A DNA stretch of 64,000 nucleotides from JAJDXO01 sp965207535 (GCA_965207535.1 CBDBMR010000006.1:84540-148539); one strand, 5' to 3'; positions 33,817 to 42,731 are shown, numbered from the stretch's first letter. Notes: a model not told the origin generated them from the letters alone. Made by a program: numbers and translations.

Positions 33817-34569
33817 ATGGCCGGGGAAAGACCTCCGGAGACCCGCACCGCCGATAAGGACGAGATTGACCGGTTCGCCGCGCAGGCCGGCGATTGGTGG
33901 GACGAGGAGGGCGCTTTCGCGCCGCTGCACCGCATCAATCCCGTTCGCCTCCAATTCATTCGCGACAGTCTTTGCCGGCACTTCGGCCGTGATTCCTCGT
34001 CCCTGCGGCCGTTCGAGAACCTGAACATCCTCGATATCGGCTGTGGCGGCGGTCTGTTGACGGAGCCCATGGCGCGGCTGGGCGCGGCGGTGACCGGGAT
34101 CGACGCCGCGCCCGAAGGCGTGTCGGCGGCCCGTGCCCATGCGCGCGGGGCCGGCCTGGAGATCGACTACCGGGCCATGTTGCCCGAGGAAATGGCGGAC
34201 ACGGGCAGGGCCTTCGATGCGGTCCTGAATATGGAAGTGGTCGAGCACGTGGCCGACGCGGAGGCCTTTTTCGAGGCCTGCGGGCGTCTCGTCCGGCCGG
34301 GCGGCGGGATGGTCGTGGCGACCCTCAACCGGACGCTGAAATCGCTGGCGTTCGGCAAGGTGGCCGCGGAGTACATCCTGCGCTGGGTGCCGGCGGGAAC
34401 CCACGATTGGCGCCAATTCGTCAAGCCGTCGGAACTGGCCCGGTATCTGCGCCGGGCGGGCTTCGACGTGGCCGATCTCAAAGGCATGGCGTACGACCCG
34501 GCCAACGGCGATTGGTCCCTCGGGGGCGACGTGGATATCAACTATCTGATGTTCGCGGTACGCCGTTAG
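33817..34569 (+). CDS. ubiG: Bifunctional 2-polyprenyl-6-hydroxyphenol methylase / 3-demethylubiquinol 3-O-methyltransferase
   Basis: A 250-residue SAM methyltransferase. It carries DEIDRFAAQAGDWWDEEGAFAPLHRINPVRLQFI, the UbiG-specific N-terminal block, followed by NILDIGCGGGLLTEPMARLGAAVTGIDAAPE (SAM-binding motif I), and NMEVVEHVADAEAFF. The end (DINYLMFAVRR) is typical. It performs both O-methylations in ubiquinone biosynthesis at the inner membrane face. Transcription diverges from lysC, across the 11-bp tandem repeats. Confidence 0.96.
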   Translation: MAGERPPETRTADKDEIDRFAAQAGDWWDEEGAFAPLHRINPVRLQFIRDSLCRHFGRDSSSLRPFENLNILDIGCGGGLLTEPMARLGAAVTGIDAAPEGVSAARAHARGAGLEIDYRAMLPEEMADTGRAFDAVLNMEVVEHVADAEAFFEACGRLVRPGGGMVVATLNRTLKSLAFGKVAAEYILRWVPAGTHDWRQFVKPSELARYLRRAGFDVADLKGMAYDPANGDWSLGGDVDINYLMFAVRR

Positions 34570-34580
34570 AGCGAGATTCC

Positions 34581-34718
34581 CTTCTGACGCCGCGAGGCCG
34601 CGCAGAACCGGTCCGCCGGGTTGTGGTCAAGGGCCACACCCCAAGGGCCGTGGCGACGGCGCTCGGGGTGTGCGAGCGCACGGTGCGCGAGTGGGTGGCC
34701 CGCGATCCTTGGCGGTAA
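34581..34718 (+). pseudogene. Fragment of an IS481-like transposase (N-terminal helix-turn-helix)
   Basis: In the frame overlapping the end of ubiG, the translation LLTPRGRAEPVRRVVVKGHTPRAVATALGVCERTVREWVARDPWR is unmistakably the N-terminal leucine-zipper/HTH of IS481-family transposases. It begins without a start codon and is cut off at a stop (34718) before any catalytic DDE domain. It is an insertion remnant. I could not find inverted repeats around it. Confidence 0.65.
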
Positions 34719-34777
34719 GCGCCGAGCCCAAAACCAGCATGTTCTTATGACCAAAAAAAGTGCATGATTTTACCAAA

Positions 34778-34810
34778 GTAAACGTTTACATTAGTAGAGT
34801 AAACGTTTAC
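34778..34810. promoter_or_regulatory. Two perfect LacI-type operators before the lacI-ABC operon
   Basis: The 12-bp palindrome GTAAACGTTTAC occurs twice, at 34778-34789 and 34799-34810, 21 bp apart centre to centre (two helical turns). The central CG and overall form match LacI/GalR-family half-sites. Each copy is followed by ATTAGT, so a longer unit was duplicated. They lie 61-93 bp before the LacI-type gene, and are probably bound by it. A promoter in this AT-rich stretch would be repressed along with the ABC genes. Confidence 0.85.
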
Positions 34811-34870
34811 ATTAGTGGCAATAAAACGCGGAAAGCGCACTTTGGGAGGCGCGACGGTTCAGTGGCGAAC

Positions 34871-35929
34871 ATGACCGCAACAATTCGCGATGTAGCGGAG
34901 AGGGCCGGGGTTTCCGTGGCTACCGTATCGCGCTTGGTCAACAACACCGGCCGGGTTCGCGAGGAGACCGCCGCTCACATTCGCGCTGCTATCGATGAAC
35001 TCGGTTTTCGGCCGAACGCGGTGGGCCGCAGCTTGAAGAAAAACCGAACTCGCTCACTGGGCGTCGTCATTCCGTCGATGTCCAACCCTGTGTTTTCCGA
35101 GGCGGTCGCCGGCATCAAAGCCGAAGCGCGCGCCAGGGGTTACTGGCTGATGTTCACCTCGCCGGATTACGCCGCCGACGAAGAGGTGGAGATGGTCAAT
35201 CTGCTGCTTGATTACAGGGTCGAGGGAATGATCCTAACCGTCGCCAATCCGCACCATAGTCCGGCATTGGACATTCTGCAGCGTGCCGGCGTGCCCTATG
35301 TGTTGATCTACAACCAAGTCAGCGACGACGGACACCCAACAGTAACGGTCGACAACATCGCGGCCGGTCGCGAGGTTGCACACAAGCTGATTGATATGGG
35401 GCATCAACGCCTCGGCATAGTTTCAGGCCGCTTCGATGCGTCGGATCGCGCCCATGCCCGGCGCGATGGCTTTATTGACGGTGCGTCGGAAAGGGGCGTT
35501 GAAACGCCGATAGTATTGGAGGTTGATTTCCTCGCCCCCAAAATGAAGGAAACCCTGAACCCCGTTTATGCCGACCCGGCGACCGCGCCAACGGCACTGT
35601 TTTGCTCCAACGACCTGCTCGCCATTTCGGTGGTTGGTGCGTTGGGGCGTATGCATCTCAATGTTCCGAAAGATGTTTCCGTAGTTGGTTTTGACGGCAT
35701 TGCCGTCGGAACCCACCTGCATCCCACTCTCGCCACGGTGGTTCAGCCATCGCACGAGATGGGGCGCGTGGCGACCCGGCAATTGCTGGATCGCCTAACC
35801 GGCGAGAATCGTCCGAAAATGGAGATTCTGCCACACACGTTCCGTATGGGAGAATCGGCGGGGCCCGTTTTACAGCCAAGCCCCGCCGACCTTCGGAACC
35901 CCAACCGCAAAACCACAGGAGGCTCCTGA
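34871..35929 (+). CDS. LacI/GalR-family transcriptional regulator of the adjacent importer operon
   Basis: A 352-residue protein from the ATG at 34871 (a GTG at 34862 is possible). The N-terminal HTH reads ATIRDVAERAGVSVATVSRLVNNTGRVREETAAHIRAAIDELGFRPNAVGRSL, with the hinge helix near residue 55. The C-terminal domain is a periplasmic-binding-protein-like effector domain (LGVVIPSMSNPVFSEAVAGIKAEARARGYWLMFTSP). Its stop is one base before the next gene's start, so the regulator and the importer are translationally linked. It probably senses the imported compound or a product of the phosphodiesterase. Confidence 0.92.
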   Translation: MTATIRDVAERAGVSVATVSRLVNNTGRVREETAAHIRAAIDELGFRPNAVGRSLKKNRTRSLGVVIPSMSNPVFSEAVAGIKAEARARGYWLMFTSPDYAADEEVEMVNLLLDYRVEGMILTVANPHHSPALDILQRAGVPYVLIYNQVSDDGHPTVTVDNIAAGREVAHKLIDMGHQRLGIVSGRFDASDRAHARRDGFIDGASERGVETPIVLEVDFLAPKMKETLNPVYADPATAPTALFCSNDLLAISVVGALGRMHLNVPKDVSVVGFDGIAVGTHLHPTLATVVQPSHEMGRVATRQLLDRLTGENRPKMEILPHTFRMGESAGPVLQPSPADLRNPNRKTTGGS

Positions 35930-35930
35930 A

Positions 35931-36944
35931 ATGACTCGTAAGGCACTCAAAACTCTCGCCCTAGCGGCAGCGTTTATCGTTAGCCTAGGCGTGTCCAACG
36001 CACAAGCCGCAGATGCCATTTGCTATAACTGCCCGCCGCAATGGGCGGACTGGGCGACGCAATTGAAGCAAATCAAGAAGCACTTGGGTTACAGCATCCC
36101 GCACGACAACAAGAACTCCGGCCAGACCTTGTCCCAGTTGCTGGCCGAGAAAGGCAGCCCCGTCGCCGACGTCGCGTACTATGGCGTTTCTTTCGGAATT
36201 CAGGCTGCCGAGAAGGGCGTCGTCAGTGCTTATAAGCCCAAGCATTTCAATGAAATTCCGGCGGGTTTGAAGGATCCGGCCGGCAAATGGTTCACCATTC
36301 ACTCCGGCACCTTGGGTTTCTTCGTTAATGTCGACGCCCTGGATGGCAAGCCCGTACCGCAATCGTGGAAAGACCTTCTGAAGCCCGCCTACAAAGGCAT
36401 GATCGGTTATCTGGACCCGTCATCCGCATTCGTTGGATACGCTGGCGCCGTTGCCGTCAACAGAGCGCTCGGCGGCAGCCTGGAAAACTTCGATCCCGGC
36501 ATCAAATATTTCAAGGACCTCGCCAAAAACGATCCCATCGTGCCGAAGCAGACGTCCTATGCGCGTGTGTTGTCCGGCGAGATTCCGATCTTGTTCGACT
36601 ACGACTTCAACGCTTACCGCGGGAGGTACAAGGACAAGGCCAACGTCGTCTTCGTCATTCCCCAAGAAGGCACGGTTGTGGTGCCCTACGTCATGAGCTT
36701 GGTCAAGAATGGGCCGAACCCCGACAAGGGAAAGAAGATACTGGACTTCATCATGTCCGACGAAGGGCAGAAGGTTTGGGCTAACGCGTTTTTGCGTCCC
36801 ATACGTGCCTCCGCCCTTTCCAAGGAGGCGGCGGCCAAATTCCTTCCGGCGTCCGATTACGCTCGGTCCACGCCTTTGGACTACGCCGAGATGGCCAAGG
36901 CGCAAAACGGCTTCAAGGAGCGCTACCTCAACGAGGTGCGTTAG
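35931..36944 (+). CDS. ABC transporter periplasmic substrate-binding protein
   Basis: A 337-residue protein with a Sec signal peptide (MTRKALKTLALAAAFIVSLGVSNAQA, cleavage after AQA) and an AGGAGG ribosome-binding site that lies inside the end of the upstream regulator gene. The mature protein resembles the FutA/PotD/2-aminoethylphosphonate-like binding proteins: GTLGFFVNVDALDGKPVPQSWKDLLKPAYKGMIGYLDPSSA. The mature protein begins ADAICYNCPPQWADW, with two Cys. Ligand is not predictable from sequence alone. It begins a five-gene importer operon. Confidence 0.85.
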   Translation: MTRKALKTLALAAAFIVSLGVSNAQAADAICYNCPPQWADWATQLKQIKKHLGYSIPHDNKNSGQTLSQLLAEKGSPVADVAYYGVSFGIQAAEKGVVSAYKPKHFNEIPAGLKDPAGKWFTIHSGTLGFFVNVDALDGKPVPQSWKDLLKPAYKGMIGYLDPSSAFVGYAGAVAVNRALGGSLENFDPGIKYFKDLAKNDPIVPKQTSYARVLSGEIPILFDYDFNAYRGRYKDKANVVFVIPQEGTVVVPYVMSLVKNGPNPDKGKKILDFIMSDEGQKVWANAFLRPIRASALSKEAAAKFLPASDYARSTPLDYAEMAKAQNGFKERYLNEVR

Positions 36945-36965
36945 ATACCCTGCAGCGTGACCGCC

Positions 36966-36990
36966 GGGGATGGCGCCATGCGCCATCCCC
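36966..36990 (+). promoter_or_regulatory. Intergenic hairpin between binding-protein and permease genes
   Basis: GGGGATGGCGC (36966-36976) and GCGCCATCCCC (36980-36990) form a perfect 11-bp stem with a CAT loop, and no U tail follows. Hairpins after the binding-protein gene commonly protect its mRNA and lower expression of downstream permease genes. That role is inferred from position. Confidence 0.75.
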
Positions 36991-37048
36991 GCGGCTGCCG
37001 CCCATTGCAGTTTCACGTTGATCGTTAATCTATTGGCGAGGGTCAGCC

Positions 37049-37870
37049 ATGGGACACCGAGAATATCCGCGATTCGTTTTATTGCTTCTGCCAACGGGCA
37101 TTGTCTTCGCTGCGTTCTTTATTGTGCCGATGGCGCGCTTGGCCGTTGTCGGCGCCACCGGAGAACAGGGTTTTGCCGCCTATACCAGCATGTTGTCGAC
37201 GCCGCGCCATTTCGAAAGCATGGTGGCCACTGTTCTGCTATCCGTCACCGTGACCGCAGTGGCGCTGGCGATGTCCACCCTGGCCGGGCTGTTCTTGGTG
37301 CGCAATCGTTTCTGGGGCCGCGAGGCGTTGATATCGATGCTGACCCTCCCTCTCGCCTTTCCCGGCGTGGTGATCGGTTTCATGGTCATCCTGCTGGCGG
37401 GCCGGCAGGGATTGATCGGCACCGTGACCAAGGCCATGACCGGCGACAAGCTGGTGTTTGCCTATTCGATGGCCGGACTGTTCGTCGGTTATCTCTATTT
37501 TTCGATCCCGCGGGTCATCCTGACCATCATGGCGGCGGCGGAAAAACTCGATCCGTCACTCGAGGAGGCAGCCCGCTCCCTCGGTGCGTCAACCTGGCGG
37601 GTGATCCGCGATGTGATCCTGCCGGCACTACAGCCGGGGCTGATCGCGTCTGGCGCCATCTGCTTTGCCACCTCGATGGGGGCGTTCGGCACCGCCTTCA
37701 CGCTGGCCACCAATATCGACGTGCTTCCGATGACGATCTATACGGAATTCACCCTTAACGCCAATATCGCGAGCGCGGCCAGCCTTTCCATCATCCTCGG
37801 CCTGGTGACGTGGGTCGCGTTGTTCATCGCGCGCAGCTTATCCGGCTCGACGGTTGCGGCCTCGGGTTAG
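37049..37870 (+). CDS. ABC transporter permease (first)
   Basis: A 273-residue integral membrane protein with about six hydrophobic segments, starting FVLLLLPTGIVFAAFFIVPMARLAVV. The EAA-type coupling loop, EEAARSLGASTWRVIRDVILPALQPGL, marks an importer permease that contacts the ATPase. It is followed after 9 bp by a second permease, and together they form the heterodimeric channel. Family resembles the polyamine/phosphonate/iron (PotBC, PhnUV) permeases. Confidence 0.92.
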   Translation: MGHREYPRFVLLLLPTGIVFAAFFIVPMARLAVVGATGEQGFAAYTSMLSTPRHFESMVATVLLSVTVTAVALAMSTLAGLFLVRNRFWGREALISMLTLPLAFPGVVIGFMVILLAGRQGLIGTVTKAMTGDKLVFAYSMAGLFVGYLYFSIPRVILTIMAAAEKLDPSLEEAARSLGASTWRVIRDVILPALQPGLIASGAICFATSMGAFGTAFTLATNIDVLPMTIYTEFTLNANIASAASLSIILGLVTWVALFIARSLSGSTVAASG

Positions 37871-37879
37871 GAGAAAGCA

Positions 37880-38728
37880 ATGCGGCGCCGTGGTCTGTTC
37901 ATTGCTCAATTGCTCTTCACGCTGGCGGTTTGCGCTTTCCTGATCGTGCCGGTGATATTGTCGGCGCTCGCTGGAGTGACGGAGAATTTTCTCGTCGGCT
38001 TGAAGGGCGGCTTGACCGTACGTTGGATCGGAGAGGTCTGGGGCCTGTATGCCGAAACAATTTATCTGGCACTGCTTATCGCCGCGGCCTGTCTCGCCAT
38101 CACGCTCGTGATCGGTGTCCCCGCGGCCTATGCGTTGGCGCGGATCGGCGGACGCACGGCGCGCTTCATCGAGGAAACCATTGTTCTGCCGGTCGCTGTT
38201 CCGGGTCTCGCTATCGCGTTGGCATTAATCATCATGTATGGCGGGTTCCGTGATTTCCGGGCGAGCTGGGCTTTCATCCTGGTGGGCCACGTGCTCTACA
38301 CCCTGCCGTTCATGGTCCGCTCGGTGCTCGCGGTGTTGTCCAGTATGAACTTTCTCGAGTTGGAGGAAGGGGCGGCGAGCCTGGGGGCGTCGTTTTGGCA
38401 GCGTTTCTGGGGGGTCGTTCTGCCCAATGCCAAACCGGGTATTCTTGCCGGATCGCTGATGGTGGTGACGCTTTCGATCGGTGAATTCAATCTGACCTGG
38501 ATGCTTCATACGCCTGTTACCAAGACATTGCCCGTCGGTCTGGCCGACAGCTACGCCTCCATGCGCCTGGAGATCGCCAGCGCGTATACGCTGGTGTTTT
38601 TCGTAATGATCATACCGCTGCTGATCGCCATGCAGTTGTTGTCGCGCGAACGGAAACAAAAACCAAGCACCTCGGAAGACGACCAAACGGATTTTGAACC
38701 GCCGGTCTCAAGGGGCGAAAGCACATGA
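37880..38728 (+). CDS. ABC transporter permease (second)
   Basis: A 282-residue membrane protein with about six hydrophobic segments. The EAA loop is LELEEGAASLGASFWQRFWGVVLPNAKPGI. The start has GGAGAAAGC upstream. The C-terminus is short and cytoplasmic (RERKQKPSTSEDDQTDFE). Its stop overlaps the ATPase gene's ATG by 4 bp, so these are translated together. Confidence 0.92.
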   Translation: MRRRGLFIAQLLFTLAVCAFLIVPVILSALAGVTENFLVGLKGGLTVRWIGEVWGLYAETIYLALLIAAACLAITLVIGVPAAYALARIGGRTARFIEETIVLPVAVPGLAIALALIIMYGGFRDFRASWAFILVGHVLYTLPFMVRSVLAVLSSMNFLELEEGAASLGASFWQRFWGVVLPNAKPGILAGSLMVVTLSIGEFNLTWMLHTPVTKTLPVGLADSYASMRLEIASAYTLVFFVMIIPLLIAMQLLSRERKQKPSTSEDDQTDFEPPVSRGEST

Positions 38729-39747
38729 AACACGATACAACGGCCGTAAGCCTGATCGATTGCGCCAAGACCTTTGACGACGGCACTCGGGCGCTGGAAC
38801 CTGTGAATCTGGAGATCAGCGGCGGCGAAACCGTGGTGCTGCTCGGGCCTTCGGGTTGCGGCAAGACGACCCTGCTGCGCATCGTCTCCGGTTTGGAAAT
38901 GCCTGATTCCGGGGGACGCGTGCTGTTCAACGACGAAGACGTTACCGACCGGCAGATTGAAAAGCGTAACGTCGGCATGGTGTTCCAATCCTATGCCCTG
39001 TTTCCCAACATGACGGTGGCAAACAACATTGCTTACGGTTTGCGCGTTCGCAAGGTGGCGGCGGCCGACATCGATGCGCGTGTCGATGAAATGCTGAACA
39101 TGATGCACATTGTCGAGCTTTCACATCGGCGCATCGACCAGCTTTCGGGCGGCCAACGCCAGCGGGTTGCTCTGGCCCGGGCCATTGCTGTCCGTCCGAG
39201 GGTGCTTCTGCTTGACGAACCGCTGACGGCCCTTGACGCCCTTTTGCGCGACCGCCTGCGGGTCGAGATCGACACCCTGTTGCGCAGCCTCGGAATCACT
39301 TCGATCTATGTTACCCATGATCAGGCCGAGGCGATGGCGCTCGGCGACCGGATCGTTGTCATGAGCAACGGGCGGATCGCGCAGATCGGCTCGCCGCGTG
39401 ATATTTATCACCGGCCGGCCAACGCCTTCGTCGCCGATTTCATCGGCACGATCAATCGCTTGCCGACGACACTTTTGAATAATGTCGGCGTTCCTTCGGG
39501 CCGGGATGTGATGTTCCGGCCCGAGGATGCCGATATCGTCGGCACCGCCGAGGCCCATTTCACCGGCCGGGTTAGCAGCGCGCTTTTCCTTGGCGACCGA
39601 ACGCGGCTGGTCTTGGATTGCGGCGGCGAGGAAACGGTCGTTGTCGAAAGCACGTTGCGCGATCCCGTCCAGGCAGGGGCCGAAATCTCGGTTCGTGTCC
39701 GGCCGGAGGGCTTCATCGCTCTCGACACGGATAGCCGGGCAATCTGA
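38725..39747 (+). CDS. ABC transporter ATP-binding protein
   Basis: A 340-residue ATPase. Walker A is GPSGCGKTT, the Q-loop lies in GMVFQSYALFPNMTVANNIAYGL, the signature is LSGGQRQRVALARA, Walker B is VLLLDEPLTALDALL, and the switch His is in YVTHDQAEAMAL. The C-terminal region (residues ~240-335) is a TOBE regulatory domain. PotA/FbpC/PhnT-like architecture. It energises the importer together with the two permeases. The phosphodiesterase gene follows after 2 bp. Confidence 0.95.
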   Translation: MKHDTTAVSLIDCAKTFDDGTRALEPVNLEISGGETVVLLGPSGCGKTTLLRIVSGLEMPDSGGRVLFNDEDVTDRQIEKRNVGMVFQSYALFPNMTVANNIAYGLRVRKVAAADIDARVDEMLNMMHIVELSHRRIDQLSGGQRQRVALARAIAVRPRVLLLDEPLTALDALLRDRLRVEIDTLLRSLGITSIYVTHDQAEAMALGDRIVVMSNGRIAQIGSPRDIYHRPANAFVADFIGTINRLPTTLLNNVGVPSGRDVMFRPEDADIVGTAEAHFTGRVSSALFLGDRTRLVLDCGGEETVVVESTLRDPVQAGAEISVRVRPEGFIALDTDSRAI

Positions 39748-39749
39748 CC

Positions 39750-40571
39750 ATGATTGTGGCTCAGCTCACCGATACTCATATCAAGCCGGAACGCCGTGTC
39801 GCGTATGGCTTCGTCGATACGGCGGGAATGCTGGAGCACGCCGTAGCGCATATCAATTCTTTCCGGCCGGCCATCGATGTCGTCTTCGTCACGGGCGACT
39901 TGACCGACCGGGGCCAGCCGGAGGAATTCGAGGCGCTGCGTCCAATCCTCGATGGCATCTCGATGCCCTGGTACGTGGTGCCGGGCAATCATGACGAACG
40001 CGGCAATTTTTTGCGGGCCTTCGCCGGTCATGGTTACCTGGCCGATAGCCGCGACTTCATTCGCTACGCCATTGAAGACTATCCGCTGCGGCTTGTCGGT
40101 CTTGATACGACGGTGGCAGGCGAGCCGCATGGCTACCTGGCCCAAGAGCGCCTCTCCTGGCTCGACGATTGCCTGCGGTCAGCTCACCGGAAACCGACCA
40201 TGCTGTTCATACATCATCCGCCATTCGAAACCGGCATCCGGCATATGGATGTTCAGAACCTGCTCAATGGCGAGGATCTGTTTGCCGTCTTGTCCGAGCA
40301 CCCGCAAGTCCGGCACGTGGCCTGCGGGCACGTGCATCGGGCATCGGAAACCTGCATCAACGGAATCGCCGTCAGCATAGCACCGAACGCCGCCCACTCG
40401 ACGACTCTGGATCTCGACCCCGACGGGCCGTCGAGTTTCACGATGGATCCGCCGGCCGTACGGCTATTTCGATTCGGCAAAGATGGTCATGTGGTGACTC
40501 ACCTCAGCTATATCGGCGATTTCGATGGTCCGCATCCCTACTTCACCGCTGATGGCGCATTGGTGGATTGA
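39750..40571 (+). CDS. Cytoplasmic phosphodiesterase (GpdQ/CpdA-type metallophosphoesterase) in the importer operon
   Basis: A 273-residue calcineurin-like enzyme without a signal peptide. The class III phosphodiesterase motifs are complete: QLTDTHI (D-x-H), GDLTDRG, PGNHDERG (GNHD), LFIHHPP, and GHVHRASE (GHVH). Closest in form to the glycerophosphodiesterase GpdQ and cyclic-nucleotide phosphodiesterases such as CpdA. It lies 2 bp after the ATPase gene, so it probably cleaves the imported compound inside the cell. A phosphodiester (for example a glycerophosphodiester) as substrate fits this arrangement, but this is inference. Confidence 0.88.
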   Translation: MIVAQLTDTHIKPERRVAYGFVDTAGMLEHAVAHINSFRPAIDVVFVTGDLTDRGQPEEFEALRPILDGISMPWYVVPGNHDERGNFLRAFAGHGYLADSRDFIRYAIEDYPLRLVGLDTTVAGEPHGYLAQERLSWLDDCLRSAHRKPTMLFIHHPPFETGIRHMDVQNLLNGEDLFAVLSEHPQVRHVACGHVHRASETCINGIAVSIAPNAAHSTTLDLDPDGPSSFTMDPPAVRLFRFGKDGHVVTHLSYIGDFDGPHPYFTADGALVD

Positions 40572-40686
40572 CTCGGCGATGGAGGGCATGCCGTGCCGAA
40601 TCTCAGGCAAGCCTTCATCCATATCGCCGCAGCTATCTCATGGATGCGTTAAATGTCGATTCTGCCTAGATCGGGTCTAGTCCCCG

Positions 40687-41115
40687 TCAGGAAGGCTTGT
40701 TCTTGCCCTTGGGTTTCATGGGCAGGGGCGCAACCGGAATCTCCTCCTCGACGAGGTCCTTGACCTCCTGGGGGCTGGCCTCGCCGTAAATGCCCCGCTC
40801 TTCCGTCTCGCCATAGTGAATGGCGCGGGCCTCGTCGGCGAACTTGTCGCCCACATAGTCGCAGTTTTCCTCCACATGGCGGCGCATCATGTTCATCGCC
40901 CGCTGGAACTCGCGCGCCTTCTCGGGAACATCCGACAGATCGCCGCCCTTGGACGAGCTGACCCTCGGGGCCATCGGCGCCTTCTGGATGTTGGTGTCGC
41001 CGCACTCCGGGCAATCGATGACCTTGCGCTTGGCCTGCGCGTCGTAAGTCGCCGAATCCTTGAACCAGGATTCGAACTCGTGACCGTTGCCGCAGCGAAG
41101 TTGATAGAGGATCAT
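40687..41115 (-). CDS. DUF1178 family protein
   Basis: A 142-residue protein. The N-terminal zinc-ribbon (LRCGNGHEFESWFKDSATYDAQAKRKVIDCPECGDTNIQKAPMAPRVS) is diagnostic of DUF1178. The C-terminal half includes HVEENCDYVGDKFADEARAIHYGE, another conserved block. It is common next to the nitrilase and glutaredoxin genes in alphaproteobacteria. Function is unknown; the zinc-ribbon suggests nucleic-acid or protein binding. Confidence 0.9.
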   Translation of the reverse strand: MILYQLRCGNGHEFESWFKDSATYDAQAKRKVIDCPECGDTNIQKAPMAPRVSSSKGGDLSDVPEKAREFQRAMNMMRRHVEENCDYVGDKFADEARAIHYGETEERGIYGEASPQEVKDLVEEEIPVAPLPMKPKGKNKPS

Positions 41116-41203
41116 GGCGCTTCGTATCGGTTTCCGTTCGTCTGCTACGACGAAGTGGCAGCCCGAGGATTAACCCAACGGCCCGCATCTGCAAAGCCCA
41201 AAT

Positions 41204-41731
41204 ATGCCTGAAACGAGTCACGATCAAGTGCCGCCGGACCCCTGGGTCGCCCGGTTTTCCAGGCTTATCCCGAACGGCGGCGCGGTTCTGGACGTGGCGG
41301 CCGGGGCCGGGCGTCACGCCATATTCCTGAGCGAACTAGGGTATTCAGTTACCGCCGTGGACCGGGACATTTCCCGTTTGACCGCGTCCGGTCCCGCCGG
41401 GATCGAGGCCATCGAGGCCGATCTGGAGGCCGGCGGCTGGCCGCTTCCGGGCCGTCAATTCGCCGGGATCGTCGTCGCCAACTATCTGCACAGGCCGTTG
41501 TTTCCCCATCTGCTTGACGCTTTGGCGCCGGGAGGGGTGCTGATCTACCGGACCTTTCAAGCGGGAAACGAGAAATACGGGCGGCCGCGGAACCCGGATT
41601 TCCTGTTGCGCCCGCGGGAACTGATGGCGGCCGTCCGGGGGTTGGAGATTCGCGCCTACGAAGCCGGCGAGGTGCGCCACCCGGCGCCCGCCGTCATTCA
41701 GCGGATATGCGCTATTCGCCCGCCAGCCTGA
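41204..41731 (+). CDS. Class I SAM-dependent methyltransferase (TehB-like)
   Basis: A 175-residue protein. Motif I is AVLDVAAGAGRHAIFLSELGYSVTAVDRD; the later block is FAGIVVANYLHRPLFPHLLDALAPGGVLIYRTF. This small TehB-like family has unknown small-molecule or lipid substrates; tellurite resistance is not implied. Its last 20 bp overlap the end of the convergent nitrilase-family gene. Confidence 0.85.
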   Translation: MPETSHDQVPPDPWVARFSRLIPNGGAVLDVAAGAGRHAIFLSELGYSVTAVDRDISRLTASGPAGIEAIEADLEAGGWPLPGRQFAGIVVANYLHRPLFPHLLDALAPGGVLIYRTFQAGNEKYGRPRNPDFLLRPRELMAAVRGLEIRAYEAGEVRHPAPAVIQRICAIRPPA

Positions 41732-42584
41732 CCGCCGGTCCGGCGGCGGGCCGGACCGTATATTCCCGGTCGTGGTCAAGCGCCGGGACCTTGGACCGCG
41801 CTTCGGCAACCCGGGCAAGATCGATGTCCGCCGTCACCACGCCCACCTCGTCCCCGCCGTCGGCGAGCACTTCGCCCCACGGACCGACGATGAGGGAATG
41901 CCCGAACGTCCGGCGGCCTTCGGCATGGGTGCCGCATTGGGCCGGCGCGATCACGAAGCACGCGGTCTCGATGGCCCGCGCCCGTTGCAGAACGTGCCAG
42001 TGCGCCTCGCCGGTAATCCGGGTGAAGGCGGCCGGCACGGTCAGTACTTCGGCGCCAGCGTGGGCCAGATCCCGGTACAAATAGGCGAAGCGGACGTCAT
42101 AGCAGATGGTCATGCCGAGCTTGGCCCATGGGGTGTCCGCGGTGACCGCCTGGGCGCCCGGCTCGTAGGTTGCCGATTCCCGGTAGGTCTCGCCGTCGCC
42201 CGGCTGCACGTCGAACATGTGAATCTTGTCGTAGGTCGCCCGGATCCCGCCGCCGTCGTCGATCAGGTACGACCGGTTGGCGATCTTGCCGCTGCCCAGC
42301 TTTACGGCGAGGGACCCGATCAGGACCCACGCGCCGGTCTCCCTGGCGGCCCCGGTGAAGGCCTCGAGGCCGGGATGGCCGGCCTCCGGCGGCACCTTGG
42401 CGCGCAGCGCCTCGTTGTCGGGCTCGATCAGCGTGACGCATTCGGGCGTGGCGATGAAATCAGCGCCTTCGTCCCGGGCCCGGAAGATCAGGTCGCGCGC
42501 GATGGGAATGTTGGGCTCGATGTCCCGGCCGGCGCTGACCTGGACACAGGCGGCCTTGAATTTGTTCGACATGGGGTTCGACAT
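41712..42584 (-). CDS. Carbon-nitrogen hydrolase (nitrilase superfamily, Nit1/2-type)
   Basis: A 290-residue enzyme. The catalytic Glu is in IATPECV, the Lys in YDKIHMFDV, and the Cys in MTICYDVRFAYLYRDLA. The combination Y-D-K-I-H-M-F-D-V is typical of the Nit branch that repairs deaminated glutathione, found close to glutaredoxin in alphaproteobacteria. The ATG at 42584 is chosen; ATGs at 42620 and 42572 are in frame and none has a clear ribosome-binding site. It probably acts in the cytoplasm. Confidence 0.88.
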   Translation of the reverse strand: MSNPMSNKFKAACVQVSAGRDIEPNIPIARDLIFRARDEGADFIATPECVTLIEPDNEALRAKVPPEAGHPGLEAFTGAARETGAWVLIGSLAVKLGSGKIANRSYLIDDGGGIRATYDKIHMFDVQPGDGETYRESATYEPGAQAVTADTPWAKLGMTICYDVRFAYLYRDLAHAGAEVLTVPAAFTRITGEAHWHVLQRARAIETACFVIAPAQCGTHAEGRRTFGHSLIVGPWGEVLADGGDEVGVVTADIDLARVAEARSKVPALDHDREYTVRPAAGPAVRLAGE

Positions 42585-42731
42585 GGGGGGAAGCTTGCCG
42601 GGCCGGCCGCCCAAAGGCAAGTTTCAACTGATGCCCGGCCTCGATTGAGCCGCCCCGCGGGTGTTGCGTCTCCCCCCAAGGCGTGGATGCCCCGCACGGA
42701 GGCGGGGGAGGGCTAGGGAGGGGGGGGGAGC

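Noticed and set aside
41204..41731. Tellurite-resistance gene
   Set aside because: TehB-like methyltransferase fold alone does not show this function; no TehA or other tellurite genes nearby.
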